A stretch of 64,000 bases of DNA from Ciona intestinalis (taxonomy: Eukaryota > Chordata > Ascidiacea > Phlebobranchia > Cionidae). The position numbers and the translations under genes are program-made. The DNA is taken from contig NC_020176.2 in the NCBI RefSeq assembly GCF_000224145.3, forward strand, positions 3,803,826-3,867,825. Direction: 5' to 3'. Below the pieces are notes generated by a model. The model ran no database searches. It saw only the letters and a program-made list of their open reading frames with translations, and was not told where the DNA came from. Of the stretch, positions 49,767 through 61,100 are shown piece by piece (the first letter of the stretch is position 1; every line of letters starts with the position of its first letter).

Positions 49767-49951
49767 TTAGAGTGGGGGAAGACGGGACACCTTTAGGACA
49801 TAATATCTAAATATTCTGATCTTGTTTTAAACAATTAACAACGGTCGAAGCGCGAGGATAGGGTTTTATAATTTTTTGATTGTTCATTGTGTACTACAAA
49901 ATGGGACGAGAAAATAAAGCGAAAAAGTGTCTCATCTTCCCCCATCCTACT
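49767..49951 (+). mobile_element. MITE-like element, family copy 7 (near full length)
   Basis: The ends are AGTGGGGGAAGACGGGACAC and GTGTCTCATCTTCCCCCATC, inverted relative to each other. The interior is closely similar to copy 5, including ACATAATATCTAAATATTCT and GGTTTTATAATTTTTTGA. About 185 bp, flanked by AT-rich sequence. Confidence 0.88.
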
Positions 49952-50235
49952 ATAACATACTTTATACTTTCTTAATACAAATAAATACAGCCCTAATATA
50001 CCCGATTCTTTAGCAAACAGTATATTATGTTAGACACGTTAAAGTTTTTAGGAAATATAAACATTGCTTTCTACAGACTATTCAATTCCCGTTGTACAAG
50101 TTTCTGGTAGACACCCAGTCCGTGTTTTATAACTTAAAACTAATTGAATCGGGAAATGAGGTTTCCCGATGGTTGCGCAAAGGTATAACTGTGTCTCCAA
50201 TCGTTGCTATTAGTGACGCGTTTACCAGATATAGT

Positions 50236-50389
50236 ACTAAGAGGGGTAAGATGGGATACCGTTGCAGGCAAACCCAACATTTCCTGATATAGGTTTTAAA
50301 TATTAAGAACGCTATTTCGTGAAGTGTTCTTTATTTACTGTACCAAATGGGACGAGACAAAAATGAAAACACTTTTTACCCCACGCTAT
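50236..50389 (+). mobile_element. MITE-like element, family copy 8 (shortened)
   Basis: The left end AGAGGGGTAAGATGGGATAC and right end ACACTTTTTACCCCACGCTA bracket a shortened interior with TTTACTGTACCAAATGGGAC. Confidence 0.75.
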
Positions 50390-51851
50390 TTAACCCGTAA
50401 CCAAAATTGTGTTACAAAACATCTAAAAATTGTAAATAATATTTGCAACCACATTACAAAGAAGTGTAAAATAAAATGGTTAATGAATACATATAATAAA
50501 CTTGTAACATGCATTTGTTATAAGTACAGCTTGTCGCTTGGTCATAACGTTGCCGCGTTACCAATCCTACGCTCTATGGTTTAACTTAAAATTGGCGAAA
50601 GTTATTTGGACGGTTTTACTGCCGTGTTGTTATAAGTCAGCGTGGCCCAAAAGCCATCTGTGAAAGTGGTCGATGGTTTGTTATCATAACGAAATCTTTT
50701 CGCAGTTAAAGGAGTTTGAAAAGAAAATTAAAAAGTCTGTTTTCCAACCTGAGAACTCTTTATGGAGGTGTACATACTTGTGGGAAACTGAAATGTTACT
50801 TAATGCTCGCAGTTGTTTAGGTTTAGTTTTCAACAGCAGAAACTTCACGCTCACTTGGCGTCCGCTCAGCGTCGAAAACTGGCAGTAATTGTTTCGTACT
50901 TGGTCGGGACCGAGTTTCTGAGTTTAGCCAAGTGAGACCAATACGTCGGTGACGAAATGTATTGAAACGATGATAAACAGAGCTTCGAATGTGCTAAGTC
51001 TGTTTCTCATTAGCCATAAACGTTTTAAAGACAGAGAAGCAGGTTATGACTTATTATTGGGTATTTCCGATAAAAAATTATGGTATATTTTAGCAACGAT
51101 GCCCTGGGGGTAAAATCACGCTATAATCTCTTAATTGTTGATAAAGAATCGGCTAAGGTGTCATGAGGTTTCTTGTTGGTGTGCATTTAACCGCAGACTC
51201 TATGTAATGTCGCAAAGTTTGTGCTTTATAGAATAGCAAGCTGTATCATATTTATTAAACGGACGCGTCTTATAAAATACAAGACCTTGTATTTTTAAAC
51301 TATAGAACAGAGAAGGATCAAGCATTCCTCACCAGACCAAACCTTAAAATCATTTCAAGGGCAGAAAAGTTAACAACAAAAGATTTGCGTTTACGCCTCT
51401 ACGAACATAAGGGATATTTTTAAAATTTAACGTCCGGTTACGGTACAGTGGGCACGTGACGCACCCCATGGGTTAAAATCACTGGGTGTGGAGAAACGAA
51501 CATTATACGTCGGGTAAACCGGATAAAAATCACAGAAAAAGATTTGCTGATGTTGTTCGATCCATCATTTCTAGTGCGCTGGTCAGGTTGAGGCGCGAAT
51601 TTAATACGGCGATGATCACTTTGTATTTCAGTGTAATCTTTTCATGTGAACTTTAATTTTTGAGGTTCACATATATTTTTGTTTTGTCATTTTTGTTTTG
51701 CGTATAGGTTACATATAGACGCAACAGAGCGTTTAGTTCGCACTTCAGTATAGGTTGACTTTTAGAATTTTTTTACTATTATAGTTTACTTTCACATAAC
51801 AGCGTAAGTCACAACATATTAAGTCGAATATAAATAAGATATCACACGACA

Positions 51852-54800
51852 ATGGCCTGGCATATATTCGAGAAGCTCCTAGAAGGTGTCGCCAATTATT
51901 CACCGTTTATTGGAAAAGTTTGGATTACTTTTCTTTTTATGTTTCGGTGAGTTAAATTTTATTTTATTTCTTCCATCGTGTTGATACACAGTATATTGTG
52001 GTTTAAGATGAATATAGGGTTTTGCCCTATATATATTTTTAATAGTGTTTTTAACAATTAACAATTAATGCTCTTTAATAAAAGAAAGTAAAAAACAAAC
52101 TATTTTACTCTTGTCTATTATAAAAAATTGTTCTTTGCTGACTGAGAGTTTTTGACATAATGTTTTTGTAAAGTTGAACCATGAGGATAGGGGAAGATGG
52201 GACACATTTTCGTTTTTTTTCTCGTAACATTTGGTAGAAAGCAAAGAACAATCAAAGAATTATCAAACCGTATTCCCACAACTCCCATAAACCGTTGTCT
52301 TTTGTTTAAAATACGACCAGGATGTTTGGGTGTTATGGGCTAAAGGTGTCCCGTCTTCCCCACCCTTTATACTGTATTATATACCGAATACGCCAGCCAG
52401 CAATATCACACACTAGGCAAGGCTTATTCGTTAACCCCATACTCGCTGTCCAGTGTAAACATTGGTTTCGACTCGGCTGCGTCAATTCTGTTTAAAAAGT
52501 TCGGAAAATGACGTCATTTGAAGTGCGCGTGAATTTCTCACCAAATTTTCGTCTGTCTAGTCACAGCGTGCCTATGACGTCATAGACAGCTCATAAACTG
52601 AACATATTTTATCATGGTTGGTGCCTTGTGCAGCTCATAATTGAAAGCTGTAAAAATGATTACCGAAGTTATTTTTTTCATGTGCGTCAAAATGTTATAA
52701 AATGGCACTGGTTTACGTCACTATGGGTTGATATGTGTTGCTGCGCAAACACGGAAACTTTAAACGGGATGAAAATAACACTATAAAACAACAATTACCC
52801 TTTTTAATAACTTTTTTAAACGCTACGTTAAAAACCGAATACATTGGTAAAATTCCGTTTTGTTTTTTCTTGGTAGAAATCCATGAAAATTAAACGAAAA
52901 ACAAGTTTATTACATTTCGTAAATGAAGATTTCGAACATATACGTATATATGGTTTAGTGTTTAAATTCATCTCAACTAAGTGGCATTGTCATGAGCATA
53001 AAGTGTAGAAATACATAATTTGTCTCTGGTGTATAGATATGGTAGGGTGGGGGAAGATGGACACTTTTTCGTTCTATTTTCTTGTCCCATTTGGAAGTAA
53101 ACAAAAAAACATTTAAAGAGTTATATATTTGTATCCTAAAGACTCCCATTGACCGTTGTTAATTGTTTAAAACACGATCAGGATATTTGGATAGTTGTGC
53201 TATCCCATCTTTCCCAGCCCTATTATACCTATATGTTGCAGCTGGGCAATGAACTGGCTATACGCATTAAAAGTGTATTCAACTAACCAAGCGTCCCAGT
53301 ACATTAGCATACTATAGTTTGTCTTTAAACGATTACTACGCAATAAATTGAACTCTCGGCACTTTTATTCAACAGTTGCTTAATTATTTATTACGAATGA
53401 TTAATTACCGGGAACAGTAAAACAGAAAAAAACACAATTCAGTTTTTAAACTTACTACCTCTCCAATTTAAATCAATGCTGTTTAACGTTTTGTCGTTTA
53501 AATCTTAGGTTAATCATGGTAGCAAGCATTGGGGACACTGTGTACGGCGATGAACAATCGTCATTTAAATGCAACACGTTACAACCGGGTTGTGAAAACG
53601 TTTGCTATAACCATTTTGCTCCCATCTCCCAGATCAGGTAAATTATGTAATTAACATTTTTAACCCTACAGAGCGGAAAACCAACGCTACAGCATGGGAT
53701 GCCCTTATATGCCATATACTTGCCGCTCAAAAAAGCGTCGTGGCCCATGTTGAATCGACAAGTATAGATTTTTTGTTGGTAATTTTATTTGCTGGAAATG
53801 TTAATTTGGACAACCCATTAGTGACCACCGGGTTGAAGCAATTATCGTTAAGTGTCTTGTCTAAAAAAGTCGCTTATAAGACAATAGCACAACAATGAGA
53901 AAGTTTGTGACTCTCAAAATAATTGCCAAACCGAAAACATTTCTGTTCCAGTTATATTACAATCCTGGTAAATAATTTTAAATTCCGTTTAACTTCCAGG
54001 TTCTGGGCTGTGCAGATTCTCTTCGTTGGCACTCCAAGTATTATGTTTATAATCTATGCAATGCATAGGATGACAACAATTCCACCAAGCCATGCGAAAA
54101 GTAGTTCAGATGGAGCTGACGACGAATCAGGTATTAAACTTCGTATATACAGCACTTGGCAATTTCTTACAAAATAAAAGCATGGACATAGCATGGTGTC
54201 GACTGATGTCAGCAGCATATCACTGAAAACTCCCAGTCAGGTCTGTTTTCCAACAAAATTTCAACCACATTGAATAAATAAATGAATGTAGTGTTTTTAT
54301 TCTCGGTTGGCGTGGTAACCATAGTTATTATAACACGGGTGTTCTAGTTCGTTCACCACTTGTTCTATAATTAAACGTGTTTAGTTAAACCAGGCAAAAG
54401 GTAAATCTGGTGCGTAAAATTTTGACACAAGAAAATAGATTTTCGGTTCCTTATTTAGTTTTGCTTCCACTGGCTGTTTCAGCTGTTTCTGTTTCAGCTG
54501 TTTCAGCTGTTTCAAAGTGACAAAATATTTTGTATAGTTTTAAATTTCCCTTATGTTCAGAAAAACCAAAGAAGATCGAAACAGCGTCGTCAAGTACTTC
54601 TTCTTCTAAAGCTGGACTTCCCGGTTATGACGAAATAATGCACAACGGAAGCAGAGGTAAGAATTAAGTCTTAACTTTACCTTAACACCGTGCACTTATT
54701 AATTGGGGGCAATGCATGAGATAATAAAATTTAAAAATAAGTCGTCATTCTTGTGAAAATACCTTAATGCTTTAATTTATTTTAAAACCATGTTTATTTG

Positions 54801-56990
54801 GACTTTTTCATTCACCTCTACACTATAACGTAGTGTGTGCATAACAACTTAATTGTTAAATAGGCCGAATGTATAGATATCGGTCATGTTTAAATAGTAG
54901 TTTGTCACTGGGACCTATGTAGTAACATGACTCTCTTTTCCCCTACGTAACCTACATAAATGAATTAACACACACATTCATTCAACATTCCAGTGGGCAA
55001 AGGTAAAAACGGCAAACTACTCAAGAAAGTAGAGGAGGCAACGATCAACCAGAAGTGGAATAAGTTTGACGGATCTCGTAGTGAAGTCATTTATGTAAAC
55101 CGACCACAAACAAAAGAAACGCAACGCAAAAGGTAAAGTTGGCAAATTCTAAGAATGCTGCTTGAGACGTTCTATTGAGTTTCTTGGAACACAACTCGGG
55201 TATAACCGACTCTATATTTGTATTCGAAAGAACTGTAGCCTATTTGGTAGGGTGAGAAAAGACGGGATACCTATAGCACACAATATACTCAAGTATCCTG
55301 ATCGTATTACCAACGCTCTTGTATGAGAGTCTAAATGATACAGTTTTATAATTTTTTGAATGTCCTTTGTTACTACTAATTGGGACGAGAAAGGAGAGTG
55401 TAAAAACGTCCCATCTTAACCCACTGGCCACTATATAAGCGACTACTTTAGTTTCAAACACCCCTATTTTTTCGCCAAATTAAATTGTTAAAAGTTTTTC
55501 ATCATCGTTATTGCGTGTGCCCATACTACCCCACCATTAAATTGTATTTCATTCTCAGCCCAGCCAAGAAAAGTCACCAAGCTAAACGAAAAGCAGTTTA
55601 CCAGCAAGATGGCAAAACAGAAATCGTTAAAACACCAGGAATCGTTCGCGCTTATGTGGTTCAAGCGTTTCTTAGAACGGCTATAGAAGCTGTTTTCTTA
55701 TATTTACAGGTAACCATGGTAACTTTAGTCGTCATTGCGAATAAGTTATTGCACCCGATGGGCCAATTCTTTCATTTTTTTAAAAACTTTGGATTTCTCG
55801 TTTTTTATACTTTGCCTATAGTTATTGTTAGAACTTTGCGTTTATGTTTATTCTGATCATTACTTGGTAAAACTTTTTACATTGTTCCGAATTATTATTT
55901 TTTCAAATCCATATTATGCAACTTAAGTAATCACACTATTATATTTACAGTACGACATGTACAAGTTCGATGTTCCTGAATTGTATGTTTGCAATGGCTT
56001 TCCTTGCCCCAGAACCGTGGAATGTTTTGTATCAAGACCCATGGTACATATCTATATATATAGGCTATATATTTATATATATAGGGCTTATCATTATAAA
56101 CGACAAAATCCCTGCTTTTTCTCAACGGTTTTGGTTTTCGCAGGAGAAAACTCTGTTTCTGCGATTCATGTACGCCATGACAATCGTATCTTTGCTCTTG
56201 AACCTGATTGAAATCTACCAGTTGATATCAAAGTGGGTACGACGGTCGTGCTGTCGCTCTGGCAACTCTAATGCAGTGAGCTTGGATGACAGGTTACCGA
56301 TGGAGGAGGTTGTTATACAGAGGTGGGCACTTACGTTAAATTACAGCATAAGGGGTTACGCTGTCACGCCAAGAGGATACGGGTGATTGGTTTACACGCA
56401 GTATGTTCATCACGAAGCTGTAGTTGTTTTAAATGGAGCGGAAAACTAAAACTCAAACCTGATACAACTACAAACATAGTCAACGTTATGATAGCTGTTG
56501 AATTTAAGTTGGTGTAATGCAAATCCAACTATTACCTCGCCCCATTAAACGTGATACATTGCGGCAGCTGTTACAATTTATCAAACTTGCTTCATGGGAG
56601 GTAGTTGTTGCCCGGAGTCTTAATTGGGCCTACGTTTGAAGTCGCAGAACGGGTGACTTTATATATTTGCTATTGCGCGAACATCATTGATGGCTAGGCC
56701 TATATTGCATTTGCTTGGATTAAAATGTTTAGTTGGGGGTGTGGTTATTTTGAACTACTATAATTCTTACATTGTCCCGAGTTATTATATTTTTTATGTT
56801 TGTATTGTTTCATAAATTTAAAGTATTTTTTTCTTCTATCAGTGGGGAAGATGGGGCGATCTTTAGAAGAGCACGAATGCAGAACACGTTCCCAGATTTG
56901 GGACCTATTCCCCGCTCCTATGACAATTCCTTGGGGGAGTCGTCCGGCGACGAGAGCATGGACAGTGACTATCGTTTTTACGGTCGCTAA
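51852..56990 (+). CDS. Connexin (gap junction channel subunit), nine exons
   Basis: Exons: 51852-51946, 53509-53637, 54000-54130, 54561-54656, 54994-55132, 55559-55709, 55951-56043, 56144-56322, 56843-56990; 386 residues. All phases agree. The N-terminus [21 protein letters not shown] and first membrane segment are typical. Extracellular loop 1 has [12 protein letters not shown] (C-x6-C-x3-C). Loop 2 has [19 protein letters not shown] (C-x4-C-x5-C), then [10 protein letters not shown] into membrane segment 4, where vertebrate connexins usually have SRPTEKT. Four membrane segments lie near residues 20-40, 75-96, 223-247 and 285-305. Six subunits form a hemichannel that docks through the loop cysteines. 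The cytoplasmic loop is long (about 125 residues, Lys/Ser-rich) and the cytoplasmic tail about 80. Introns 1 and 5 carry inverted MITE-like copies. Polyadenylation signal AATAAA at 57103-57108. Confidence 0.96.
52185..52369 (-). mobile_element. MITE-like element, family copy 9 (connexin intron 1)
   Basis: The ends are ATAGGGGAAGATGGGACAC and GTGTCCCGTCTTCCCCACCC. The interior is the reverse complement of copies 5 and 7: it runs CTCGTAACATTTGGTAGAAA, ACTCCCATAAACCGTTGT, TTTGTTTAAAATACGACCAG. Confidence 0.87.
53043..53223 (-). mobile_element. MITE-like element, family copy 10 (connexin intron 1)
   Basis: The ends are TAGGGTGGGGGAAGATGG and CCCATCTTTCCCAGCCCTA. The interior is in the reverse orientation: TTGTCCCATTTGGAAGTAAA, GACTCCCATTGACCGTTG, TTGTTTAAAACACGATCAGG. 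It lies 285 bp upstream of connexin exon 2. Confidence 0.88.
54472..54514 (+). repeat. Short tandem repeat GCTGTTTCA in connexin intron 3
   Basis: Four to five copies of the 9-mer GCTGTTTCA, some separated by a partial TCT unit, about 50 bp before the acceptor of exon 4. Confidence 0.8.
55248..55423 (+). mobile_element. MITE-like element, family copy 11 (connexin intron 5)
   Basis: The ends are TAGGGTGAGAAAAGACGGG and GTCCCATCTTAACCCAC. The interior is in forward orientation: ACACAATATACTCAAGTATC, CTGATCGTATTACCAACG, GTTTTATAATTTTTTGAATG, GGGACGAGAAAGG. It is inverted relative to copies 9 and 10. Confidence 0.85.
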
Positions 56991-58168
56991 CGCATACTGA
57001 TGCTTTTATATTTATTATGTAGGTTTCATTTGCTTACTGCCCTGTGAGTTTCGTGCAAAATATACTATATTAAGCCCTGTGCCATTTCTATCATTAAATA
57101 CAAATAAAACGCCCACGCCTTAGAAAATGTTGTTTCTCTTTCGAAGAAGTGGTTGAGCAAAACAAACTTGAAATCACATAAATTGGCAGCGGTGTTTGCT
57201 CCGTAATGAGAGGTTGCGACCATGATTTCGGGGTAGGTGTGCTACGTCAGAAAATAGCTTGGAAATCACGTTCTATCGCTTCGGTTACGAGTTTGAAGCC
57301 CCTCGTGTTAACCGCAATTTAACGGAGCGTGTATTTAGAGATATGAACACTTGAATATGCATACATCGCAGTCCCACGGATATTGTAAGTCACGCACATT
57401 TTTGCCTTGCATCGAAATATCGTGTTTGTCGCAGACACATTTTGCCTGTCATTAGCTGACATTTTTGTCCTCCATCGGTTGCAAATATCTCTAAGCATAA
57501 TTAGTGCTAATATCCTACACAAGTGTCTGTACCATAAGCATAAAGTAGCCTACACTAGTTTTGGAGATTGGTGTTTGAAATCGTCACTTTCTGTTCAAGA
57601 AGTGTGTCCCCGTTAAGTTTCTAGTTGAAATATACATGGACTACACCAATTTGCAAAGTTAAACCCCATAACTCGGTAAGGGACTCGTAAAAGTAACTTT
57701 CTAGCCTTAATTGCCAAACCGAAATATATACCTGTGGCCCAAATCCGTTGACATGGTCACGTGATATGAGGTATGTTTACTTTATCACGTGAGGCCAAGA
57801 TTTGGTTAACAGTCTACGTACTTTTACTATTCTGTTCGGTAAGTGTGTGTACCGGGTTGTGTATGGTTTGTGTACTGGACTATGTATGATGTAATTGTAA
57901 CCATTAGTGACTAGTGTATGTTAGTTGTTTGGTACCAGGCTCACTGTAGCGTTGACACCTTACATTTACAGCATGTGTGTTTGTATTTGTATTATAGACT
58001 TGCTATTATTTTTGTACTATTGTTACTCTAAGCCCTGAGGGTAATAGAATATTAGATTTATTATCTTATTGTTTATATTTCACACCAGGGTAGGTTTTTT
58101 AACTTAAAATTCCACTGTTGAATTATTTCTAGAAGAAATTACACGTTAAGCAAAGAAAGCATGTTACA
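56991..58168. other. Intergenic region between connexin and MBTPS1
   Basis: It holds the connexin 3' UTR (AATAAA at 57103-57108) and the MBTPS1 upstream region. Two CACGTG E-boxes lie at 57758 and 57786. The open frames at 57319-57522 (minus) and 57407-57616 (plus) overlap each other and lack splice or domain support. Confidence 0.55.
57756..57793. promoter_or_regulatory. Pair of CACGTG E-boxes upstream of MBTPS1
   Basis: GTCACGTGAT (CACGTG 57758-57763) and ATCACGTGAG (CACGTG 57786-57791) are spaced 28 bp apart, about 0.4 kb before the MBTPS1 start codon. The extended TCACGTGA cores resemble sites of USF and MiT/TFE bHLH-zip factors. Function is inferred from motif and position only. Confidence 0.45.
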
Positions 58169-61100
58169 ATGCAGAGAACTTTGTTCAAACTTTATGCTGC
58201 CTTGCTCGTAGCTGCCGCAGTTTTTATATTTTCATATGATATTTCTATCCATGTTGCTGGGGCAATACACAACCAAAACGGGACTTTTCCACTGGACAGG
58301 AGGAAACAGAAAAGTTTATTACCTGGTCCTACCAATACACAAAGTTTGCAGTCTACAATTTTATCATGGGAGAGTAATGTGTTGAGTAAAACAACTCTAC
58401 AAGACATTGGTGCCATTAACCACACCATACAGAGCAGTGATATCGTTCAAAATGAATTCATTGTTCAGTTCGATGGTTATTACTCGAAAACTGATCGACA
58501 TCTGATTATATTTGCTGCTGCAAGCGGTGCAAACATCATCAACTCATCCATAGGAGTTTTGGAGAGAACTAATCTTGGTAATGCCTATCCAAGTGACTTC
58601 GATGTTTTGCAAATTGCCACAACATCTATTAATAAGGTAAATGACTATTTTACATTATGCCTGGTGGCAGAAGTAAAAATAAATTTGTTGGTTTTATTTT
58701 CAAGGTTTCTTGCTTTCAAGTGTTTTAATTTAGACTCTATAAACCAGAGAGCGAGAGTCCCCACCAAAGTAGATATTACTTTGAAAATGTGTATAAATGT
58801 CAAACGAGTTTACTTTGTATCAACAGTTGTATCAATTTTAACACAGGCAGACTGTAATACTACCAAGAGCTTTGCTCTATGTTTTAAAGTTACATTTTAC
58901 TACTGATACAAAATTTGTTTATTCTATTTCAATATTTCAGGTTGCCAACATGAATCATGCCCGTATTAAGTCGATAACCCCCCAGCGAAGATTTGTTGGC
59001 AGTTTAAAAAGTTTCCATAAGAAGGCTGACTGGAAAAGTTACTTCAAAAAGTTTTCTGGGGTTCATTTTCATAGATCGAGGGTTCCACTGAAGGCTATTG
59101 GAAACAATAAGCAAATTGCAGAGGTACGAAAATATTTAAACAAACATTACTACAGTAATAAAAAATATGGGAAATTGGCCAATGGCAATAACCACCTATA
59201 GTCCCATACTCATTGCCTTTTATACCTTCAAAAAATGCTGGGATAACTGTGGTAATATTTGTTGTAACCAGCAGATCAACCAGGCTACAAATCAATGCTA
59301 TTATCTGATTGACCAACACAAATGACGAGCCAATGATTTTGATTGGTAGTGGGGTAAACCTCTTAATTCCCTGGTCGCACCACTGTTAATAACATAGAAA
59401 GTAGTGTTAATAAAAGCATTAACGCACCATTGGTAAAACTTACTTTTGCTACAAATTAAGAATGGCAAAGCAACGTGAAACTAACCATTATCCTTCCAGA
59501 TGTAGCAGTTGCCTCATCTTATATTGTTATTTTAAAAACCTTTTCTAAATAGTTTGCTTAACATTCCAACACAGGCAGTGCAGGCCAAGCAAATGTGGGA
59601 GGCAGGTTTCAAAGGCCAAGGAGTTAAAGTTGCTATTTTCGACACGGGTCTCCCAGCAAAACACCCACATTTTAAAAACGTAATCGAACGATCTGATTGG
59701 ACGGATGAAGAGACCAGTGATGATGGTTTAGGACACGGGACGTTCGTAGCCGGTATGATCGGCGGTTCATCCAGTGATTGCCCCGGCCTCGCACCAGAGT
59801 CAGAACTTTATATTTTTCGTGTCTTTACCAATAATCAGGTATCACAGCATTGATTTTTCTCCTATATTTCTGTTATGTATTTTAAATTACTATATACTGG
59901 GCAAGATGTTTTTAAATATATTTATTTATATTTATTTCTGTGAGAGTGCTGCCTGTATTATGTGGCTGTATAACTAAAACCACATGGACAGTAAGACAAA
60001 CATACTCTGCAATGTAACTGATTATTAGCAGCCGCTGTTTTCATTCAATATTTTGTTAAATTTTTCTGTTCTTATGTCAATTTTTTCTTAATTTATTGGC
60101 CAAATTTTCTTATGATATTTAATCTCAGGTCTCGTACACCTCATGGTTCCTTGATGCTTTCAACTATGCAATACTTCGCAAGATAAACGTTCTTAATCTC
60201 AGTATTGGTGGTCCAGACTTTATGGATAAACCATTTGTGGAGAAAGTTTGGGAACTTACTGCTAATCATGTTATCATGGTGTCTGCTATAGGCAATGATG
60301 GACCACTGTATGGTAATTTATACTTCTTTATGTAAAAGCATGTAGGTCTGTAGGTCTAAAACTGTTAAGTGATGGGCTGATGGTAGAAAGATGTGAACTC
60401 GTTTCGTTTATAAAGTTTAACTGTGATGAAGTCTTGCAAAAAATGAAATTAATGTTTTTTCACTAATTGAATGGATTATGTATTACATAATGTCTGGAAG
60501 GAGAAGTAACAGAATACATATGAAATATATAGTTGTGAAGACTTTAAGTGTTGTTGGTTTATTTCTGCACCTACCATCATGATTTGCTGGTAAATATGTA
60601 AGTAAACATTGTACCTGCATATCCAGGTACTTTAAACAACCCAGCTGATCAAATGGATGTCATTGGTGTTGGTGGTGTTGATTACAGCAACAATATCGCT
60701 CGCTTTTCTTCACGTGGCATGACAACATGGGAACTGCCAGCCGGTTACGGCCGGATAAAACCTGATATTGTGACTTATGGGTTGAATGTTTACGCATCAG
60801 ATCTCACTGGTGGATGTCGTGCTCTGTCGGGCACCAGTGTGGCATCACCGGTTGTAACGGGAGCTGTAGCACTTCTGTTAAGTTCTGTGAAGAAAAACCA
60901 ACGTGATCTAATCAACCCAGGAAGTATTAAACAATGCCTGCTTGCTTCAGCTGATAGACTTCCTTCTGCCAATATATTTGAACAAGGGGTTGGGAAACTC
61001 AACTTGGTTGAGGCGTATAAGGTGAAATATTAACTATTATAATAAAACAACAGAACTACTTTAGGTATTAAAACATTACAGGCGTCAATATTTGTAATAC

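Larger units (their letters stand above)
46992..51851. other. Intergenic region between ADAMTS and connexin genes, rich in MITE-like elements
   Basis: No gene is supportable. It contains MITE-like copies at 48763, 49329, 49767 and 50236, a tRNA-like remnant at 48378, and an ATGACGTCAT site at 48973-48982. The frames at 46988-47260, 50092-50292 and 50673-50888 lack splice sites or domain character. The connexin 5' UTR and promoter should lie in the last kilobase. Confidence 0.5.

Noticed and set aside
56044..56143. Reading through connexin intron 7 as coding (an open frame crosses it)
   Set aside because: The stretch is a TATATA-rich 100 bp intron. Splicing 56043 to 56144 restores the conserved SRP-x-EKT connexin block in phase, while read-through gives a nonsense tyrosine-rich peptide.
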